NCBI GenBank assembly: GCA_000733355.1
Contig: JNVV01000011.1
Location: 901,073-965,072, forward strand
Origin: Falciphora oryzae
Taxonomy: Eukaryota > Ascomycota > Sordariomycetes > Magnaporthales > Magnaporthaceae
Direction: 5' to 3'
DNA: 64,000 nucleotides
Part shown: piece by piece, positions 57,818 to 64,000 of the stretch
How positions within the stretch are numbered: position 1 is the first letter of the stretch
Layout of the letters: each line of letters begins with the position of its first letter
Program-made: the position numbers and the translations under genes
The notes under the pieces: generated by a model
Database searches by the model: none
What the model saw: the letters and a program-made list of their open reading frames with translations, nothing else
What the model was told of the DNA's origin: nothing

Positions 57818-58300
57818 TGTTACGACCACGCAGGTGGCGGGGACAGGAGGCCTGGATTAAACCCCAGGGAGGAAGCATCCTCAACCCCGCACCCGGACGT
57901 GGAGGGGTTATGTAAGGAGTCACGTAACCTTGAGGGTAATATAAGCGCTATAAATATAGCACTTATAGCACCAAAACCTTAAAGGTGATATAAGCGCTAT
58001 AAACATAGCACTTATAGCACCAGGAACAGGACAACCCGGATATGCACATAAAAAAAGGATTCCCCAGCTGGTTAAATAGCTTTAACTAAAGCTTCGGCAT
58101 TAATTAACATAAGTTAGCTCCAAAGTACCGCTTTAGGCAAGCAATCCAAACTTTTATTACTAGTTTTCTAATTTTTTTTAAAAACAACCCCTATTAAATG
58201 TATTATTTAGCGCCCTTTTTAGGTGTTTTACTTTAAAAATAAAACTTAATTATAACATTTTAATTAATTTTATTTAGTATTTGCCGAAAGTAAATAGTAC
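57818..58300 (+). mobile_element. Probable LTR / leader of the Gypsy relic
   Basis: Starts TGTTACGACC, a common start of fungal Ty3/Gypsy LTRs, and is followed by a gag relic in the same direction. The 3' limit and a matching second LTR were not found, so the span is approximate. Confidence 0.45.
57926..58021 (+). repeat. Two tandem 49-bp units in the LTR-like segment
   Basis: AACCTTGAGGGTAATATAAG and AACCTTAAAGGTGATATAAG begin the two units; each also folds on itself (ATAAGCGCTAT against ATAGCACTTAT). Confidence 0.85.
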
Positions 58301-58306
58301 GACAAA

Positions 58307-59445
58307 ATGTCGGCATCCGGTTCCAAAAAAAAAAGCAACTCCTTACCGTCGAATACGAAAAAAAGGTATATAATAATGACGCCCTTTTCGAACTTTTCCG
58401 AATAATCGTAAAGGATTTCGCTAAAGCTAAGGTTTAACTGGCCGCGGTATAAAGCAAACCGGATATCGCGATAAAGGTATATAAATTTTTATTTCCGGAA
58501 ATTTACGATAAAAAAACGGGCAAATTTCAGATTTTTTTTACCAAATGCTAAGCTTATTTTTCGTTTTACGAAGCCCATTTCGGCAACGAAAAAAAAGTGG
58601 CTTACGCCGTTATACGTTTTAAAAAAAAAGGTAAAAACTAGTTTTAATTTATATAAGCGGATTATTTTAAAAGCGTAAAATCCAAAAAGCAAATACAACT
58701 TAACGTAATCCACAAGCGAGTCGATCACACAAGCGAGTCGATCACTTGAAAATCCTATATTAAACGCGGTTTTCGACACCCCTGTTAAATCGACCAATTT
58801 TAATCCAAATTCGATGCAATTTTATATGCGAGTTTATAATTATACAGTCGATTTATTATAATTATCCTAAATTTTATAACCCTAACCCGGGTGAATATAA
58901 AAAAACGCGTTAAAATAATCCCTGTAAAAACGTTTTTTTTCTAATACTAAACCTAATTTAATATTATAAAATTTAAGATAATTACAATAAATCGACTGTA
59001 TAATTATAAACTCGCATATAAAATTGCATCGAATTTGGATTAAAATTGGTCGATTTAACAGGGGTGTCGAAAACCGCGTTTAATATAGGATTTTCAAGTG
59101 ATCGACTCGCTTGTGGATTACGTTATATTTATTAGCTTCGAAAAATTTAAAAAAAAAAGGTAACAAAGTTTTTAACTAAATTAACGAGCGATTGGTCGCG
59201 GAAAGGGAAATTTTTAGCCTTCGATAAAAAGGGCTAACTTTTATATACGTTTTAAAGGTTTAACGCTTCGTAACCAAATTCGATTAAATTAACCAAACCA
59301 AAATGGCGCATTTTTATAAAAGTTTTCGCGAAAATGTAAAAAACGAGCTTTTTAAAACGGACCAACCGGAAAATTTCCCGGATTACGTTTAAATAGCCGT
59401 TCGTATTAGCGATAAATTATATAAACGACGATTTAAAAAAAATTA
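58307..59445 (+). pseudogene. Ty3/Gypsy gag relic, RIP-altered and split by a fold-back element
   Basis: Reading through stops, the left part (58307-58700) has MSASGSKKKS..., then FFTKC-stop-AYFSFYEAHFGNEKKVAYAVIRF and ADYF. The right part (59126-59445) has SFEKFKKK, RFVTKFD-stop-INQTKMAHFYKSF and RENVKNELFKTDQPENFPDYV, IAVRISDKLYKRRF. This is the order seen in Gypsy gag proteins (YLRG..WFEPYL, FEKF, F..L..W...A...FY.GL...VKDEL...DRP....EY...A.RID.R..ER). Fold-back element A sits between the two parts. Stops at Trp and Gln positions and frameshifts abound. Confidence 0.75.
58703..59123. mobile_element. Fold-back/MITE element A, 421 bp
   Basis: Long inverted-repeat arms of almost 190 bp with a short unpaired centre, ends ACGTAATCCACAAGCGAG / reverse complement, flanked by TA. 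The left end carries two copies of a 17-bp unit (CACAAGCGAGTCGATCA), the right end one. Inner arms contain AACCCTAACCCGGGTG. Inserted in the Gypsy gag relic. Confidence 0.88.
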
Positions 59446-59465
59446 ACTAATTAAAATAATAAATA

Positions 59466-59906
59466 ACGTGGTTCACAAGCGAGCGACACACACAAGCGAG
59501 CGACACACTTGAAAAATGCATATTAAATAGCGTTTTTTTACAATTAAATAATTCGCTCAATTTAACGCCAAATTTAACAAGAATTTAAACAGTTATATTT
59601 AGCTATATAGTGAATTTAATTTAATTTTTTCAAATTTTTATTTTTACTTTTTTAGGGTTAGTTTTACAAAATTGTAAAAAAATCACAGTATTTTACACAG
59701 TGTTTAAAACCAACCCTAAAAAGGTAATAATAAAAATCGGAAAAAAATGATTTTAAATTTATTACATAGTTGAATATAACTGTTTAAATTTTTGTTAAAT
59801 TTGGCGTTATATTGGGCGAATTATTTAATTGTAAAAAAGCGCTGTTTAATATGCATTTTTCAAGTGTGTCGCTCGCTTGTGTGTGTCGCTCGCTTGTGAA
59901 CCACGT
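59466..59906. mobile_element. Fold-back/MITE element B, 441 bp
   Basis: Same design: ends ACGTGGTTCACAAGCGAG, flanked by TA at 59464-59465 and 59907-59908, double 17-bp unit at both ends, inverted arms through most of its length with TTTAGGGTTAG near the centre. Located just after the readable gag block. Confidence 0.9.
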
Positions 59907-60249
59907 TAACAAAAATAATTATAAAAAAAAATAATAGCTAAATACGGTTTATAATATACATTTTAAATTTATAAATAGTAGGAAAAAGCCCGTTGCGAGC
60001 TTGAAATCGCGCAGCCGGACAGCCTTTTGAAATAATTCAATTTTAACACCGGAATTGAACTCCTCGCACCCAATTTAACCCAGGATCGATGCCGCATCGG
60101 GTGCGCGCTAACGGCGCGGGTTTAAAATCGATGGAAATCGATTCCGGGCTCGCGGCCAATCGACACGCCTCGACGGTAAATCCCCTTAACGCGCCTCCAG
60201 ACGCGCGGGGGAATACTAATACCGATAAAAAACCGGCGCGCGGCCGTTA
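59907..60249. other. Repeat DNA between fold-back B and LINE relic
   Basis: An AT-rich tail to about 59990, then a GC-richer block (60000-60245) with CpG-containing words, perhaps 5' leader of the LINE relic. No gene. Confidence 0.4.
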
Positions 60250-61500
60250 AAAGGAAAAAAAAACGAAATTATTAACAAACTAAAGCCTTTTATAATTAGT
60301 AAAAAGTTACTAAAAATCCTGCAATTGGTATCGGAATTAACGAAACTAAAAGTTAACGCGGAAACGGCTCGCAAACGCGACGTTACCAAAAACGGACCGG
60401 TAACTAAAGCGATATTATAGGAATTAAAAGCAAAAATATTTACAAAGGTTAAAAATGCACTAATTGATACTAAAAAATCCTATACTTTTGCCTTCGCTAC
60501 GAATTTACCGGCTTTAGCACCGAACGGAAACGCGCTAACCCGAACGCGATAATAGTACCCGAATATAACGCATCCCCCCCCCCCCGCGATTTATACCGTT
60601 AAAAATCGAACGCGACATAATTATAGCCGTAAAAAAAGCCCCGGAAACAATTAAAAACCGATCGCAAATCGACACTTAACAAATACTAAATAACTAATTC
60701 GGTACGGCGGTACGGGTAACGAAACGGCTTTAAAACGGAAACGTAATAACATGCTTTTACGCAAACGCAAACGAATATAAAAAAAAACGAATAGGTAAAA
60801 AAAATGTTTAAAAACCAAATAACGATCCGGAAACGGATATACGACGTAATAATTAAAAGAATAAAATAAATAATACTACCAAAGGATTTAAACCAATTTA
60901 TTCGTAACTTAAACGTTAAAAACTGAAACGTAGAAATTAAATTAATATATATATAACTAACCTATATTTTTTACGGATACGCTATAATATTAGTACGAAT
61001 CGGGTCCGCAACCGCCACGGATTAAATTTACAAGCAAAAACTGGTAATATAAGCGGAATTATTTAAATATAAGCCGTTTATACTAAACGTTAAAGCTATT
61101 TAATGCTATAATTGCTACGAATAAAAGCATTAACAAAAGTTTTGCAAAAAACCGGGCCGTTACCCGTATTACGGAAAACCGTAATATTAAAAAAAAAAGT
61201 TAATGCAACGCCTACCCCTAATATAACAAAGCTATACCCAAATGCGCAAATTATAACGAACCGCACCCGGCGTTTAACCGGGGCTGCGAAACAATGCAAT
61301 AAGCGATCGGGAAAACGAAAAAAGCATATTAAAACCGGCTAAAAAAATTTATATTGGAAAAATTAGCCCCTAAATAAATAAAAGCCACTACCACCTTCCT
61401 TATTTTCCAAACGCGCATACCCCCCGGTATCGAAAAACCACCGAACTTTAGCAAAAAGCGCAAACAAAATTCGAATACAAATAACGACTCCCTAATCCGG
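60250..61500 (+). pseudogene. Non-LTR (Tad/LINE-like) ORF1 relic
   Basis: Heavily stopped. Near the end a zinc knuckle survives at 61104-61145: Cys-x2-Cys-x4-His-x4-Cys, followed by GRYPYYGK. After a frameshift, 61243-61287 reads CANYNEPHPAFNRGC, where the CANCxxxHPAFxRxC knuckle of Tad-type ORF1 is expected with one Cys turned to Tyr. Upstream ITIRKRIYDVIIKRI and ELFKYKPFI are also readable. Missing Cys and stops fit G-to-A/C-to-T change. A run of 12 C is at 60574-60585. The reverse transcriptase ORF was not found in the window. Confidence 0.65.
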
Positions 61501-61513
61501 TTCCCCGGTCGCT

Positions 61514-61680
61514 AAAAACCAGGGTTCGGAAAAAAGTTAAAAGTCATAAGTCAAAGTCATGACTTTTTTAGTCAAGTCAGTTAAAGTCACTATGGTGACT
61601 TAACTTTGACTTTTTGTGAATGACTTGTGACTGACTTAAATGATTTAAAAAGTTACCAAAAAGTCATTTAATATATAAAT
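61514..61680. repeat. TGACT/AGTCA-rich satellite, copy 1
   Basis: Begins CCAGGGTTCGGAAAAAAGT and continues with many AGTCA and TGACT words in both orientations. A second copy is at 63819. Confidence 0.8.
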
Positions 61681-61802
61681 TTGCATAAATTTAGTACTAA
61701 ATATGCATATAAAAAAGGGTTTTTTTTATTAAAAAGGCTAATAAAAAGGCTAATAAAAATGCTAATAAAATACTAATAAAAATATTAGTAAAAATACAAT
61801 TA

Positions 61803-62230
61803 ACGTGGTTTACAAGCGAGTGACGCACACAAGCGAGTGACGCACTTCCAAATCTCATACTAAACGCCGTTTTCGACATCCTTGCTAACTCGACCAATTT
61901 TGATCCAAATTCGATGCAATTTTGTAAATAACGTTTTAACTATATATTTAATTTTATGTAATTATCTTCAATTTTATAACCCTAACCCGGGTGAGATATT
62001 GAAAATGCAGGGGTGAAATTAGCGAATTTCTTAATATCTCACCCGGGTTAGGGTTATAAAATTGAAGATAATTACATAAAATCAGGTATATAATTAAAAC
62101 GTTATTTACAAAATTGCATCGAATTTAGATCAAAATTGGTCGAGTTAGTAAGGATGTCGAAAACGGCGTTTAGTATGAGATTTGGAAGTGCGTCACTCGC
62201 TTGTGTGCGTCACTCGCTTGTGAACCACGT
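61803..62230. mobile_element. Fold-back/MITE element C, 428 bp
   Basis: Ends ACGTGGTTTACAAGCGAG / reverse of ACGTGGTTCACAAGCGAG, TA at 61801-61802 and 62231-62232, double 17-bp unit at both ends. Both inner arms carry the CCCTAACCCGGGTGAG / CTCACCCGGGTTAGGG pair. Apart from a short centre it is one long near-perfect inverted repeat. Confidence 0.92.
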
Positions 62231-62276
62231 TAAATTTTTTTATTTATTATTTATTTTTTTTTAAAAAAGGATAAAT

Positions 62277-62690
62277 TGTTAGAAGGGCAGCAAAAGGTCG
62301 CACGATAGGTAGAAGCACGGGTAAGGGGAATCCCCAATAACCAGGGACTCCGGGACTAAAAGGCCCCGCTTCTTTGATACGGAGGGACCGGCAATAAAGA
62401 TCACCGGTTATAAACGGAAATCACGGGTTATGCACGGAAATTACCGGTTATGCACGGAAGCGGTGCAAATCGCAAGTTAGGCCCGGCACCGGGATTAGCT
62501 TTAAACGACCGCACCCCGCGGCTTCCGTAATTGGGATATATATATTTAAAAGGCTCGCACGAGGAGCCTTTCCGTTATTTCTAAAAAACAAACGATTTTT
62601 GGATACATATTAAATACCAAAGGCCTTTTTACCCCAACCGTATTAGTATACCAATAATGCCACAAACACTAATTAATAGGTAGTTACAAC
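62277..62690 (+). mobile_element. Possible solo or 5' LTR
   Basis: Starts TGTTAGAAGGGCAGC. Has a TATA-like GGATATATATATTTAAAAGG at about 62536 and ends before ATTGGCAACG. It looks like an LTR with promoter, but no partner LTR was found in the window; limits approximate. Confidence 0.4.
62401..62460 (+). repeat. Three 20-bp tandem units
   Basis: TCACCGGTTATAAACGGAAA, TCACGGGTTATGCACGGAAA and TTACCGGTTATGCACGGAAG follow each other exactly. Confidence 0.92.
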
Positions 62691-63815
62691 CTACAAATTG
62701 GCAACGTAAAAAAACGGTTCGTACTAGTTAACGAAGTTATAAATTCGCTTCGTGCAATTAATCCCGTGCTACTGCCTAAGCAACTTTCCTCTATAAACGG
62801 CAATCGGAATCAAAAAAAGGAACTTAAACGGGTTTACTAACCTTTCGTACGAACGATAGCCGATTAAAAAACGGAGGCCTAGTTCGTGCGGAAAAGGAAG
62901 TAAATCGCGCTCCATTACGCACACCAGCTTTCTAACATTTTTATTTTTTTTCCCCCTTTTTTATTTAACATTTTATTTCGTTTTCCCCTTACCCTTTTAT
63001 TATACCATTTTTTTACCCTACACCTTCGTACGATTACCATATCAGGTAAAAACGAAACACCAAATACACCCGTCGCCGGACCGGCGGGAATATCGCATAA
63101 AGGTCATCTTAGTAGGATTTCCCAAAATTAGCACAAAAAAATCGCCGAAAAAACAAACATCCCTTTATTAGCATAGCGTAAATACGTTAACCCCGAACGC
63201 TAAAAAAACGACGTTAACCCAACCCAACCACTTTCGATTAACGAAATTACAACTTGCTTCGCACGATCGGTCGCGAAAGCTATTTGGATATTTATTAAAA
63301 GCAAAACGCTACGTTAAACCTTTCGAAAAAAGTTCGCTGGATAAACACACGACCTTTTTAACCAAATCGGTCGTACGTTTAAAAAACGGATAAACCAATT
63401 TTTAATAAAAAATGGGACCCATATCCCAAAAGAAACAGTAACGGTTAGGTTTATACAAGTATTAAACCTTATATTTCCAAACACTCCGTACGAAACACCC
63501 ACTTTACAGCTAACGCAATTAATACGTCCATCCCGGATATTACAATTTGGACGACAAGCATTTTCGTATAACATAGCCCTAGCTTGGCCAGCCGTTATTC
63601 CGGTTAAAGCAATCCTAATAGCAATCCCTACCGTAAAAATAAAACAGCTCCACGATAATACGGATTTCGTACGAAAACAAACACAAATGTTTAAAATTAT
63701 TCCATTAAAAGCACGTACGATATAAAAAATTTGGAATTTCCTACAGCTCCCGGAAAATTAAACCCCTTGCACGACCATTCCCTTAATAAAATATAACCTG
63801 CCTCCGAAATTGCCG
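62691..63815 (+). other. Degenerate element interior, unidentified
   Basis: Long stretches with few stops in short pieces, for example QFLIKNGTHIPKETVTVRF and QVLNLIFPNTPYETPT around 63390-63500, suggest an old coding region following the LTR-like segment. I could not place it in a family. Confidence 0.35.
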
Positions 63816-63818
63816 GTA

Positions 63819-64000
63819 TATAGCCAGGGTTGCGAAAAAAGTCAAAAGTCATTTAGTCAATTCATGACTAAACTAATTTAGTCTGACTAAAATCACTTAG
63901 GTGATTAGACTATGACTAATTTTTTTAACTGGTGATTTGACTAAGTGACTAAATTTAACTAAGTTTATTTTTAGAAATATTTTTTTTAAATTATTGTAAA
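63819..64000. repeat. TGACT/AGTCA-rich satellite, copy 2
   Basis: Begins GCCAGGGTTGCGAAAAAAGT, then AGTCA/TGACT words to near the window end; same opening as the copy at 61514. Confidence 0.8.

Noticed and set aside
58489..58797. 102-residue minus-strand frame, and a related one at 61697-61897
   Set aside because: They share a phrase only because both cross the inverted-repeat arms of fold-back elements A and C.
58703..59906. Tandem 17-bp units as a CRISPR array
   Set aside because: Only two adjoining copies without spacers, mirrored at the other end; they are terminal parts of fold-back elements in a eukaryote.

Overview
The window is nuclear DNA of a filamentous ascomycete. Genes carry short GT-AG introns with CTRAC-type branch sites, coding DNA is GC-rich, and repeats are AT-rich and full of C-to-T-type stop codons, the pattern left by repeat-induced point mutation (RIP). 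Gene content and the GC-rich gene / AT-rich repeat split fit a Sordariomycete, perhaps Sordariales; the order is an inference. I computed no statistics.

From 1 to about 56.5 kb the DNA is gene-rich and mostly housekeeping. In order: 3' end of RPL3 (+); a small conserved protein (+); anthranilate synthase I, TRP2 (+); a broken GFA-family gene across an assembly gap (-); a DHA1-type MFS exporter (-); a sugar/inositol-type MFS transporter (-); a membrane-anchored SDR (+); a predicted pseudokinase (+); a GPI-type GH72 glucanosyltransferase (+); SOF1 (-) head-to-head with RPN6 (+); a large AT-hook protein (-); an Sds3-like deacetylase-complex subunit (-) head-to-head with LSM1 (+); a dead Fot1/pogo DNA transposon; MOB1 (+); ATP5/OSCP (+); a GH63-like enzyme of the yeast YMR196W family (-); a mitochondrial PP2C phosphatase, PTC5-like (-), head-to-head with a KPWE-motif (Pex39-like) peroxisomal protein (+); the complex I 78-kDa subunit (-); and a small unrecognised gene (-). 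These serve translation, rRNA processing, mRNA decay, proteolysis, mitochondrial energy metabolism, cell wall and transport. They do not form a pathway cluster.

From about 56.6 kb to the end the sequence becomes an AT-rich transposon graveyard with no intact gene. It holds a tRNA-like sequence, a Ty3/Gypsy LTR and gag relic, a non-LTR (Tad-like) ORF1 relic with a readable zinc knuckle, another LTR-like segment, TGACT-rich satellites, and three related fold-back elements of about 430 bp. The fold-backs are flanked by TA, their arms carry telomere-like TTAGGG sequence, and two of them sit inside or at the edge of the Gypsy gag.

The points most worth a second look are a 3-nt microexon in the GH63-like gene, the fold-back family, the C-run frameshift in the GH72 gene, the GFA gene broken by two CpA-to-TpA changes, and the pseudokinase. 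Exon borders were placed by hand from splice signals, reading phase and family conservation, with no transcript support.
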